From Dyadobacter sp. NIV53 (GTDB taxonomy: Bacteria > Bacteroidota > Bacteroidia > Cytophagales > Spirosomataceae): 64,000 nt of DNA. The translations under genes were made by a program, and so were the position numbers. Each line of letters opens with the position of its first letter. Positions within the stretch are counted from its first letter, which is position 1. Under the pieces are notes generated by a model, which ran no database searches, was not told the DNA's origin, and worked only from the letters and a program-made list of their open reading frames with translations. Positions 46,253 to 54,985 of this stretch are shown piece after piece. Where the stretch lies: contig NZ_CP081299.1 of NCBI RefSeq assembly GCF_019711195.1, positions 6,234,501-6,298,500 on the forward strand. The letters run 5' to 3'.

Positions 46253-49200
46253 ATGACAAAAACTATGTACTTTAATTCTAAATCTCATTTAATATTATTT
46301 TTAAAAATACAATTCACACTGATTGTATTCGCAGCCTCTTCTAACGCTTACAGCAAAGCTATTCCGGCCCTCCATAAAACAATTGAAGCGTCTGGTTATC
46401 CCGATACATTAGCAGTAGGTTGTTCTCCGATCAGTACATTGTCCTGTTCGGCACTTAAAGTTGACCTTCCTTATTCTTTATCATTTAATGCCGCCGTTGC
46501 TGGTACAATCACCGATAAAAATGGTGTAGGAACCGGATTTACTACAGTAAATACTTATTCGGGAACACGGCTTACAGCGGATGGTCAGCCAACGAACACT
46601 CAGGTTCCTGGTTATGAACCATCAAAAATAACGGTCACCGGTGGGCGCTTACAGCTTGTAGCCAATAAGGGCATCGATTTCCTGACTAATAACAACCAGC
46701 TCAATGTTCTGGGCGTGAAAATTAAACCAACCAGAAAAGTGCAGCTTGAAGTAAAGCTGATCAATCCTGTGAATAAAACGGCATCCCAGCAAGGCGGGTT
46801 ATGGTATGGTCGTAACGATAAGACATACATTAAGCTGGGCGTTACGGGTAATAAAGTTGAGCTGAGAAAAGAAATAAATGATGTGACCAGTGTAACAGCA
46901 GGGCCCAGTAATCCTGACCAGCGCATTACCGCCGTAATCAGTAATCTGAATACAAAAACCGTACAATTGCGAATGGTGATTGATTCCATGGCTGGTACGG
47001 TTGCAGGTTATTATTCAATAGATGGAGGTATCACATTCATTAATGCGGGCATGACGTATGCGTTGCCGGAGCTTAGTGTTACCGGTATGGCTTTAACGGA
47101 CAGTGTTGCATACGGCGGAATTTTTGCGACTTACCGTAACGGATCGAACCCTGATACTTACAATTTTGATGATTTCGGTATCAGCAGTTTAACTACACCG
47201 ACCGTATTACAAACTGTTCAGATTGATTTCCTTCCCAAAACAACGACTGCACCTGATGGTTTTCTGGCCGATGTTGGACTGGCTTTTAATGTAAACCGTA
47301 AATATGGCTGGCTGAATACGGCTACTCAGCAGCCATCGGATTACAGTGCCAACATGCGATTACGAAGCGGGACTACGGACGCAAAACAACGCTCGCTCGT
47401 GCAAATGCAGTCTACCACGGATAATAAGGCTCCCGGAAGCTGGGAATATACGGTACCGAACGGCTTGTACACGGTTACAGTAAGTGCGGGGGATAATAAT
47501 TACTATGATAGTAATCACCAGATTAACGTAGAAGGATTACCGGCTGTTTCGGATTTTACGCCATCTTCTTCGAATAAATTTCGGGTTGCTACGGCAACTG
47601 TGCAGGTCAATGACGGGAGATTAACTATAGATGCAACGGGGGGAACAAACACTAAAATGAATTATCTGATTTTTGCACCTGCAAAATCAGTAACGGACGT
47701 TACTACGCCAACTGCAAGTGCCAGATTTGTCGGTACACTTAAATCAGCAAGAGTTTACGACAAACAGGTCCAGGTATATATTACAGGCAAAGATGAGGGC
47801 GGGTCTGGATTGACCAAGTTGCAGTACACTTTGAATGGAAGTACATATACCAATTATACTGCTCCTTTTGTGATTAACACACCGGGAAGTTACAGCATGG
47901 CTGTTAGGGCTGTTGATGCGAATAATAATGAAACCGTTACAAATGTCTATTATTTTAGCGTTTACGACGAAACTGCGTATCAGGCTGTCAATATAGATTT
48001 TTTGCCTGAGGGGGCTCCATTGGCAGTAGGCTTCACCCCGGATTACGGAAATCCGTTTGCATCCTCAAGGAAATTTGGCTGGTTGAGTGCATATTCCGGA
48101 AATCCATCCGATTATCGGGCTAATATGCGTTTGCGGAGTGATACTACCTATGTAAAACAACGAACGCTGGTAGAAATGCAGTCCAATACGGACAATGAGC
48201 AGCCGGGAGTATGGGAACATATTGTCCCAAATGGACTATACACGGTAATTGTAGGAGCAGGTGACAGCGATTATCTCGACAGCGATCACCAGATCAATGT
48301 GGAAGGTTTACCCGTTGTCAGTGATTTTATTCCTTCTGCTGACGAAAAATATCGCGTTGGAACAGCAACTGTTCAGGTTAATGACGGCAGGCTTACAATT
48401 AATGCAACCGGCGGAGTAAAAACCAAAATGACTTACCTGAGTTTCAGCCTCGCCAGTACAGTTGCTGATACGGTTGCACCGGTAACGAATGCCCGTTTTG
48501 AAGGTTCGGTATATGCCACAGATGTTTACAATGATCAGGTTAAGATATTTATTACAGCAGCAGATGAGGGCGGATCAGGCCTGGCAATCCTGCAATATGC
48601 GATAAACGACGGAGCCTACATTAATTATACAGTACCTTTTGCCATACAAACCCCGGGTGATTATAATTTAAAAATCAAAGCTGTTGATGCTAACGGGAAC
48701 CAGAAAATTGTATCTGCCTATAATTTCACGGTAATTGATCCGAATGCGCCTAAAATCCTTTCTTTTTCGAAGGAAAGAATAAGTTTTACCATATTGAAAG
48801 GACAAACGATATTGCCGCAGACCGTAAATCTGACAACAAGCCCGACAACAAATTCGTATATTTTTGCTAAAACGGAAGCAAGCTGGCTAACTCTGCCGGC
48901 AAAATCACGCACTTTACAATTTGGCCCGGACAACATTAATTCCAACATGCCGGTAGGGGATTACCAGGCTCTGGTGACTTGTACTGCGGATAATTATCAG
49001 ACTGCAACGCTTCTCATCGATCTGCATGTAATTGAAGATAGCAAGCCACAAGTCAGTGATGTAAATTTTCAGGATGCTGCAACTGTACCTCCATTGGGTT
49101 ATGTGCGTGATTATGGGCAGGCATACGGAGTACGGACCGGGCAGTATCAGGGTGCAGGGTTGGAATATGGCTGGAGAAAACGCTCGGATGGAACTGTTGT

Positions 49201-52200
49201 CAACCTGACAGCGAACGGCCGTAATCGTAATACGCCGGAAGATATTTTACTGGCTACGTTATTCCATATGCAAGCCGATGACATCCCCGGGACTTTTGCT
49301 GGTACAAAAACGGAAGCATACTGGGAAATGAAAGTGCTGAATGGTACTTATGACGTAACCGTCGCTGTGGGCGATGGTTTGGTAAACACTTCTCCTGAAC
49401 TCCATTCCATTAATATTGAAGGGGTGAATGTAATAAACCAGTTTATTCCAAACGGAAAAAAAGGGACTAACAGTCGTTTTAAATACGTTACATCCAGGAT
49501 CAATGTCACGGATGAATATCTGACTATAAATGCCGATGGAGGTACAAATACCAAAATCTGTTCAGTCAATATTCTACCGGTTTCGCTGGCTCCTTATTTA
49601 TTCTGGGCGTCGAAAACTACAAACGTTCTTATAAAAAAAGGATCTGCTGAAAACAGTTCATTTTCGATTGTGCTGGGAAGTTCCACGAGTTCGGCATCCG
49701 GTTACACACTCACAGCAAATTATGGGTCAGGTGCGACAGGATGGCTTTCTTTCAACCCGTCTCCTACAGGATTACAGGCTAATGTAAGTTTTGATTTTTC
49801 GGCGGCGAAAAATCTGGCAATAGGAATTTACAAGGCAACAATTAAAGCAACCTCAGCCGGATTTACCAGCGCAGCATTTGACATTCAGATTAACGTAGTA
49901 GATGGTTCAAAACCCTACGTAATTTCTTCATCGCCGGCTAATGGTTCGACTAAGGTTGCTTTAAGTACGGTCAGTATCGCTGCTAATAATTTACATATTC
50001 CTATTGTTGAGGGATTTAAGGGCGGGGTTAATAATAGCACCATTGATAGTTCGACTGTTAAATTACTTAAAATTGTAAACGGTACAAGTACCAAAGTGGC
50101 AGGAGTAGTGCAGGGAACGGGTGGAGGTGATGTAATCAGTTTCTCGCCATCGAGCGGCCTTGAAGCCAATACAGTTTATAAATTCGTAATTACGTCCGGT
50201 GTGCAATCCTACACAGGTGCAGGTTTTTCACCATACGAAGCAACCTTTACTACGGCAGCAGCCAAAATTGACTCAAGCAATATTCTGAATGCCCATTTTA
50301 CCAAAGTGCCGATTCCCGGTACGCAGAATCAGAAATATACTTCTTTAACCGTCGGGCCCGATGGCAGGTTTTATGCACTCAGGCTTGACGGAGCAATTGA
50401 ACGTTACAATATCAATCATGCAGATGGTATGCTGAGCAGTAAATTTACCATCAGTACGCTGGTCAATAAATATGGTAACCGTTCGGCAGTTGGGCTGGTT
50501 TTTGATCCACTGTCAACCGCATCTAATTTGATTGCATGGGTTTCCCACTCATCAGAAGGATTGGCTTCGGCACCGACTTTTGACGGTAACATTTCGCGTT
50601 TACAGGGAGATAATCTGCAAAATGAACAGTTGGCCGTTACTAAACTACCGCGTTCAAAAAGAGACCATCTGGTCAACAGCCTCGCTTTCGGGCCGGATAG
50701 CGCCTTGTATATTTGCCAGGGAAGTATGAGTTCGGCAGGATCTTACGATGGTGACTGGCAACGGGAAGAAGTGTTACTTTCAGGTGCCGTGCTAAGGCTT
50801 GATCTGGTAAAGCTCAGCGGGTTCAATTTACCCTTGAATGTTCAGACTACCTCAAACCAAAACCTGATCAATAATGCACCGTCCATTTCGGTGACTATGA
50901 GCGACAGTACCTACAATCCTTATGGAAGCAGCTCGCCTTTAACTATTTATGCATCTGGTGTTCGTAATCCTTATGATTTGGTGTGGCATTCCAATGGCCA
51001 GCTTTATCTGCCCACGAATGGTTCGGGAGGTGGAGGTAACTCTCCGGCTTCGGTAACCGGTACCCGAAGGCCAAATGGCACATTTTATAACGGGACAGAA
51101 GTAACTGCTACAACAGGCATTGCTGTACAGCACGACTGGCTGTTCAGGGTTAATCCTGCCATGCCGGTTGGTTATTTCGGGCACCCAAATCCACTGAGAG
51201 GTGAATATGTTCTGAACCGCGGATTTATGGATAATAATAAATATTTCCCATCTGTTGGTACTGACGTTAATTATCGGCCGGCTGCTTATGATTTTGGATT
51301 AAATAATTCACCAAACGGGGCTTTGGAATATAAAAGCAACACATTTGGTGGTATTTTAAAAGGCAAACTCCTTGTGTGTCGTTTTGCCGGGGGAGGAGAC
51401 ATCGCCGTTATGGAACCGGGTTCCAAAGTGAAAACCAGTTATTCCGGTAATGACGACAGTATTTATGATATTGTAAAGGTTACTACCGGTTCGGGAAATA
51501 ATGGGCTCGTGGGCATGTCGGGATTCGGCAATCCGCTTGATATTGTGGAAGATGTGGTTAACGGGAATTTGTATATAGTAGAATATAACTGGAATGACAG
51601 CCCTAATTTAATATCACAGATAACGCTGTTAAAGGCGCAAACAGGACCTGCTCCGGCTGTAAGAACTGCGGCGAGCTACGAACCTGTAAGCAATGAAGTT
51701 CAGGCTAAGAACAAGAAATATGATATTACTGTAAGTAACAAAGGCGGTGATGTTCTGAGGGTGAAAAGTATCCGCATTACCGGACCTGACGCAGCAAAAT
51801 TCAGGATTACTGATGTAAACCTGCCAACTGAAAAATCTCCATTAAGAATACGCAAAAATAGCCCGGTAACATTTAAAGTATATGCTAAAGCTGCGGCACC
51901 TGAGTTCGCTTGCTATGCGAAACTGTTGATAACCAGCATGGATAATTCAGTAACAGAAGTTGATATCAACAATGCGCTGGAAAGTGATATCATTGAATTT
52001 GAAAATATCCAGGCGGAAATTAATGATGACGGTTTAATGGATCATAGCCTGGAAGTGTACCCTAATCCTAATGACGGGCGTCCGTTGTCAGTTCAGCTCA
52101 AAAGGTTTAACAGCCAGGAAAAGGTCAGTATTTATCTGTACGATAAAACGGGCAACATGATTAAATTTATAAAAGGGGTAACGAATGAAAAAGGTGAATT

Positions 52201-52306
52201 CACAACCGGAATTCCCCTGAATGGCATTGTAAAAAGCGGTTTTTACATTGTCAGGGTTGAGTATTTATCAGGTTTTAGAGTTGCGAAAATTATCAATATA
52301 GATTAA
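46253..52306 (+). CDS. Giant T9SS-secreted modular protein (2017 aa): LamG-like, three malectin-like, Ig-like, sorbosone-dehydrogenase-like propeller
   Basis: The paralogue of the 40342 gene with extra modules. After a Sec signal (LKIQFTLIVFAASSNAYSKA), approximate domains are: concanavalin/LamG-like 59-318 (GGLWYGRNDKTYIKL, TYNFDDFGI); malectin-like 322-473; OmpL47-like 480-573; malectin-like 578-733; OmpL47-like 736-830; Ig-like 832-930; malectin-like 935-1110; Ig-like 1113-1216; Big_5-like 1218-1340; glucose/sorbosone-dehydrogenase-like propeller 1340-1796; HYDIN/ASPM-like Ig 1803-1913; T9SS type A sorting domain 1930-2017 (LEVYPNPNDGRPLSV, SGFYIVRVEY). The repeated malectin-OmpL47 pair looks like an internal duplication. 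Likely exported through T9SS and anchored or released at the surface; carbohydrate binding is inferred from the malectin folds. A strong hairpin terminator follows. Confidence 0.9.
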   Translation: MTKTMYFNSKSHLILFLKIQFTLIVFAASSNAYSKAIPALHKTIEASGYPDTLAVGCSPISTLSCSALKVDLPYSLSFNAAVAGTITDKNGVGTGFTTVNTYSGTRLTADGQPTNTQVPGYEPSKITVTGGRLQLVANKGIDFLTNNNQLNVLGVKIKPTRKVQLEVKLINPVNKTASQQGGLWYGRNDKTYIKLGVTGNKVELRKEINDVTSVTAGPSNPDQRITAVISNLNTKTVQLRMVIDSMAGTVAGYYSIDGGITFINAGMTYALPELSVTGMALTDSVAYGGIFATYRNGSNPDTYNFDDFGISSLTTPTVLQTVQIDFLPKTTTAPDGFLADVGLAFNVNRKYGWLNTATQQPSDYSANMRLRSGTTDAKQRSLVQMQSTTDNKAPGSWEYTVPNGLYTVTVSAGDNNYYDSNHQINVEGLPAVSDFTPSSSNKFRVATATVQVNDGRLTIDATGGTNTKMNYLIFAPAKSVTDVTTPTASARFVGTLKSARVYDKQVQVYITGKDEGGSGLTKLQYTLNGSTYTNYTAPFVINTPGSYSMAVRAVDANNNETVTNVYYFSVYDETAYQAVNIDFLPEGAPLAVGFTPDYGNPFASSRKFGWLSAYSGNPSDYRANMRLRSDTTYVKQRTLVEMQSNTDNEQPGVWEHIVPNGLYTVIVGAGDSDYLDSDHQINVEGLPVVSDFIPSADEKYRVGTATVQVNDGRLTINATGGVKTKMTYLSFSLASTVADTVAPVTNARFEGSVYATDVYNDQVKIFITAADEGGSGLAILQYAINDGAYINYTVPFAIQTPGDYNLKIKAVDANGNQKIVSAYNFTVIDPNAPKILSFSKERISFTILKGQTILPQTVNLTTSPTTNSYIFAKTEASWLTLPAKSRTLQFGPDNINSNMPVGDYQALVTCTADNYQTATLLIDLHVIEDSKPQVSDVNFQDAATVPPLGYVRDYGQAYGVRTGQYQGAGLEYGWRKRSDGTVVNLTANGRNRNTPEDILLATLFHMQADDIPGTFAGTKTEAYWEMKVLNGTYDVTVAVGDGLVNTSPELHSINIEGVNVINQFIPNGKKGTNSRFKYVTSRINVTDEYLTINADGGTNTKICSVNILPVSLAPYLFWASKTTNVLIKKGSAENSSFSIVLGSSTSSASGYTLTANYGSGATGWLSFNPSPTGLQANVSFDFSAAKNLAIGIYKATIKATSAGFTSAAFDIQINVVDGSKPYVISSSPANGSTKVALSTVSIAANNLHIPIVEGFKGGVNNSTIDSSTVKLLKIVNGTSTKVAGVVQGTGGGDVISFSPSSGLEANTVYKFVITSGVQSYTGAGFSPYEATFTTAAAKIDSSNILNAHFTKVPIPGTQNQKYTSLTVGPDGRFYALRLDGAIERYNINHADGMLSSKFTISTLVNKYGNRSAVGLVFDPLSTASNLIAWVSHSSEGLASAPTFDGNISRLQGDNLQNEQLAVTKLPRSKRDHLVNSLAFGPDSALYICQGSMSSAGSYDGDWQREEVLLSGAVLRLDLVKLSGFNLPLNVQTTSNQNLINNAPSISVTMSDSTYNPYGSSSPLTIYASGVRNPYDLVWHSNGQLYLPTNGSGGGGNSPASVTGTRRPNGTFYNGTEVTATTGIAVQHDWLFRVNPAMPVGYFGHPNPLRGEYVLNRGFMDNNKYFPSVGTDVNYRPAAYDFGLNNSPNGALEYKSNTFGGILKGKLLVCRFAGGGDIAVMEPGSKVKTSYSGNDDSIYDIVKVTTGSGNNGLVGMSGFGNPLDIVEDVVNGNLYIVEYNWNDSPNLISQITLLKAQTGPAPAVRTAASYEPVSNEVQAKNKKYDITVSNKGGDVLRVKSIRITGPDAAKFRITDVNLPTEKSPLRIRKNSPVTFKVYAKAAAPEFACYAKLLITSMDNSVTEVDINNALESDIIEFENIQAEINDDGLMDHSLEVYPNPNDGRPLSVQLKRFNSQEKVSIYLYDKTGNMIKFIKGVTNEKGEFTTGIPLNGIVKSGFYIVRVEYLSGFRVAKIINID

Positions 52307-52337
52307 TTGCCCTGAATAATATTAGTCTTACTGAAAC

Positions 52338-52397
52338 TTACAAATGCAATCTGAAATGGATAAAAACAGGTTGCATTTGTAATTAATAGGTTTTTTA
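52338..52397 (+). terminator. Terminator after the second giant gene
   Basis: TTACAAATGCAA (52338-52349) pairs perfectly with 52371-52382 around a 21-base loop; a T-run (TTTTTT) follows shortly after at about 52391-52396. Confidence 0.7.
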
Positions 52398-53086
52398 TCC
52401 TAAAAATTGGCATGATTTTAATAAAGCAACGGAGAAAATTTTATTCAGGTTCTTTTGGTTGATTGCAATATTGACAATTTTTAAAACAGAATTTCGGTTT
52501 GATCGGACTAATTAAAAATTTTAAATTTTTACTAGCGATAACCTGTCTTTTTTATATTCAGCACATATTTTCGTCATATTTTTTGTAAACTTTGTATATA
52601 ATATAATTGTTAGCAAGTTAAAATGTTGGGGATAAAATTCCACTATTTGTCCTTTAATGTAATATTATTAAGAATTAACTTTGTCTGAAATAAACTTATG
52701 ATGAAAGAAATATATTAAGATTACATATATCCCTTATCTTCGTATAACCGTTAACTAACTTCGCCTGATATAGCGCATATACATCCGTAGTCACCGTTTA
52801 GAACAAATTAAAACTAAAATATAGTAACCGTAATTTTATCAGATAAATGTTTCAAAAGTTGCCGGGCATAAATGTTTGGTGAAATAGGGGGTTCTAATTC
52901 GATACAACCTAAAAATTATAATAATCCAATATTCTGGTTTTAAACAAAAAACAATTGCAAGATACTATTTTGTACAAATTCGCAATTATTAAGTTTTTGT
53001 CACAATACAATCCAGTCTTTTAGCTTCGGCCCGGTTTAATCATGTAATGAAGATAGTAATCATTTTAAGTAAATTTCCCTTCCGTT
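52398..53086. other. AT-rich non-coding spacer before the LytTR regulator
   Basis: About 690 bases with no gene, no strong hairpin and no convincing promoter match. CGTATAACCGTTAAC near 52741 loosely resembles the CGTATAT...GTTAA blocks of the other spacers. Confidence 0.4.
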
Positions 53087-53908
53087 ATGACTGATGTATT
53101 AATTATTGAAGATGATTTAGAAGAGGCAAATCTGTTAAAGGAAATGATTGAAGATACTGGGACTGACTACAAGGTTTGCAGTATAATACACTCTGTTGCA
53201 GATGCCAGAATATGGCTAATGAAAAACAGGGCTCCTCAGCTCATTTTTTGCGATATTCAATTATCTGACGGATTGGGTTTTAAAATTTTCCAGGATCTTT
53301 CCATTACAATTCCTGTTGTATTTTGTACTACTTACCATGAATATGCGCTTGAAGCTTTTGAAAATAATGGTATAGATTATCTCATTAAACCAATTGACAA
53401 CGTAAGGCTGCATAAAAGCCTGAGAAAGTACTCCCAGCTAAAGGAATTATTTGGGGAAGCTAATAATTCCAATTATAACAAGCGCTTTAATGGTGGCATT
53501 CCATACATGAATGGCTACAAAAGTTCTCTGCTGGTTTATTATCAGGATAAGATCATACCAATCAGCCTGGATCAGCTGGACTTCATATATTATAACAACT
53601 ATCAGGTAACGGTTCATACGCAAAATGCTCACTATGAGACCCGTGATACATTAAATAATATATTCGCAACACTCAATCCCCGTGATTTTTTTCGTGCTAA
53701 CAGGCAGTTTATCATACATCGCAAGGCTGTTACAAGTATACAGCAATACTTTGGCAGGAAACTATTAATCGGTACATCATCGCCAACTCCTGAGCCTGTA
53801 ATTATCAGTAAGGCCAACGCATCTGAGTTTCTGAAATGGGTCGAAGGATTGAAAAGTGATGCAGTTACAATGCCCCTGATTATGGATAGCGCCCGTTTTA
53901 TTGGTTAA
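53087..53908 (+). CDS. LytTR-family response regulator
   Basis: A 273-residue two-domain regulator. The receiver domain (about 1-120) has the acidic pair IIEDD, the phosphoacceptor Asp in FCDIQLSDG (about residue 56), the switch Thr in VVFCTTYHEYALEAF and Lys in YLIKPIDNVRL. The LytTR DNA-binding domain spans about 145-260 (IIPISLDQLDFIYYNNYQVT, TRDTLNNIFATLNPRDFFRA NRQFIIHRKAV). No histidine kinase gene is adjacent, so it is an orphan here. Its position between giant surface-protein genes suggests control of them, by analogy with other LytTR regulators of envelope functions; this is inference. Its last codons (MDSARFIG-stop) match those of a partial gene at the right edge. Confidence 0.93.
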   Translation: MTDVLIIEDDLEEANLLKEMIEDTGTDYKVCSIIHSVADARIWLMKNRAPQLIFCDIQLSDGLGFKIFQDLSITIPVVFCTTYHEYALEAFENNGIDYLIKPIDNVRLHKSLRKYSQLKELFGEANNSNYNKRFNGGIPYMNGYKSSLLVYYQDKIIPISLDQLDFIYYNNYQVTVHTQNAHYETRDTLNNIFATLNPRDFFRANRQFIIHRKAVTSIQQYFGRKLLIGTSSPTPEPVIISKANASEFLKWVEGLKSDAVTMPLIMDSARFIG

Positions 53909-54327
53909 TTTGTCCGTCTTATTATATTGTTATTCAAGCCTGACTATTTTCTTCGCATTTTTGACTGAAAATGTGATATTACAGTTCTAAATCCAATTTA
54001 ATCAACTTTGGAATTTTTTACATTTGAATCCGAAATTCAATTCCAGCTACTTTTCTTTTTATAAATATTGCATGGGCGATATGGATAAAACATCATTTGT
54101 ATAACTAATATTACAAGTACTCAAAGTATATTTACGACGGTTGATTCAGTATATCTTTTAAATAAATATAAGACATTTTGGTTGTCTTAAAGATGCTGTT
54201 GATTTAAAGAAACGAAAAGTAGTTTTTGAAAAAAGAGAATAATAACATAAAATAGGTGTTCGTATATTGATAAACGTTATTTTTTATATAGCCGAATAAA
54301 TTTGACATTATATCATATTATTTATTA
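53909..54327 (+). other. AT-rich spacer between regulator and hypothetical gene
   Basis: No gene. It begins with the conserved 3' flank TGTCCGTCTTATTATA (53911-53926), contains a weak hairpin AAGACA/TGTCTT (about 54171-54189), and has CGTATATTGATAAACGTTAT at 54261-54280, resembling the promoter-like block of the other spacers. Confidence 0.45.
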
Positions 54328-54690
54328 ATGTCTAAGCAATCTGGATTGACTCCGTACAATATGAAAAAGTCTAATATTTTTGTTTACATTGAATTGTCTA
54401 AATTTGTTGAAAGTCTTACAACCAACATGTTATTATGTAAGCAGCATTTGAAGTCGCAGGCAAGTTATTTTTTGTTAATTCCATCTAAATACTTCTCGGT
54501 CAACCTGAATACGGAATGGGAAAGCATTTGTCATGTAGTCACGAAAAATGGCCCGGGACTAAATGAAAATGGTAAGGTAATATGCAATGCAGTGATCAAT
54601 ACAATTGACCAAATGTCGGCACAGGAGTGCCTGGCTGTAGCAAACCGTATTTTTTTACTGCACGAACAAGTAAAAAAAGAGTTTGCTTAA
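54328..54690 (+). CDS. Hypothetical protein, 120 aa
   Basis: An unrecognised small soluble protein, with no signal peptide or membrane helix. An in-frame ATG at 54361 (MKKSNIFVYIELSKF) may be the true start, giving 109 residues. Segments such as FVYIELSKFVESLTTNMLLC and the helical C-terminus AQECLAVANRIFLLHEQVKK suggest an alpha/beta or helical fold. It lies between the LytTR regulator and the third giant gene in the same direction, so it could belong to the same locus. Confidence 0.55.
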   Translation: MSKQSGLTPYNMKKSNIFVYIELSKFVESLTTNMLLCKQHLKSQASYFLLIPSKYFSVNLNTEWESICHVVTKNGPGLNENGKVICNAVINTIDQMSAQECLAVANRIFLLHEQVKKEFA

Positions 54691-54985
54691 TAATATACCC
54701 TTTCAAAATCAGTTATTTAAAGAAATTGGTTTACTTGGAACCCAATAGATACTCCCTCCTGACATAAAAATAAATTAGTGTTCTTATTATAAGTTTAACC
54801 CTCTTTACAAGTGTAATTAATAGAGTTCAGATCCGTTCAATCCTTATTCAGGTTTTGTTGAAATCACTTTACAATAATGTAAAGGTGATATAATCCGGGC
54901 TATATCTATTCCTAACATTTTTTAGAAAACCTTATGTACGTATCCATATATTTTTTGTCAATTTTTGAAAATTTAAAAACAAATC
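54691..54985 (+). other. Spacer with a hairpin before the third giant gene
   Basis: Non-coding. It holds an 11-bp hairpin with one bulge (ATCACTTTACA 54863-54873 with TGTAAAGGTGAT 54878-54889) not followed by a T-run, and CAGATCCGTT near 54830 shared with the spacer upstream of the second giant gene. Confidence 0.45.
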
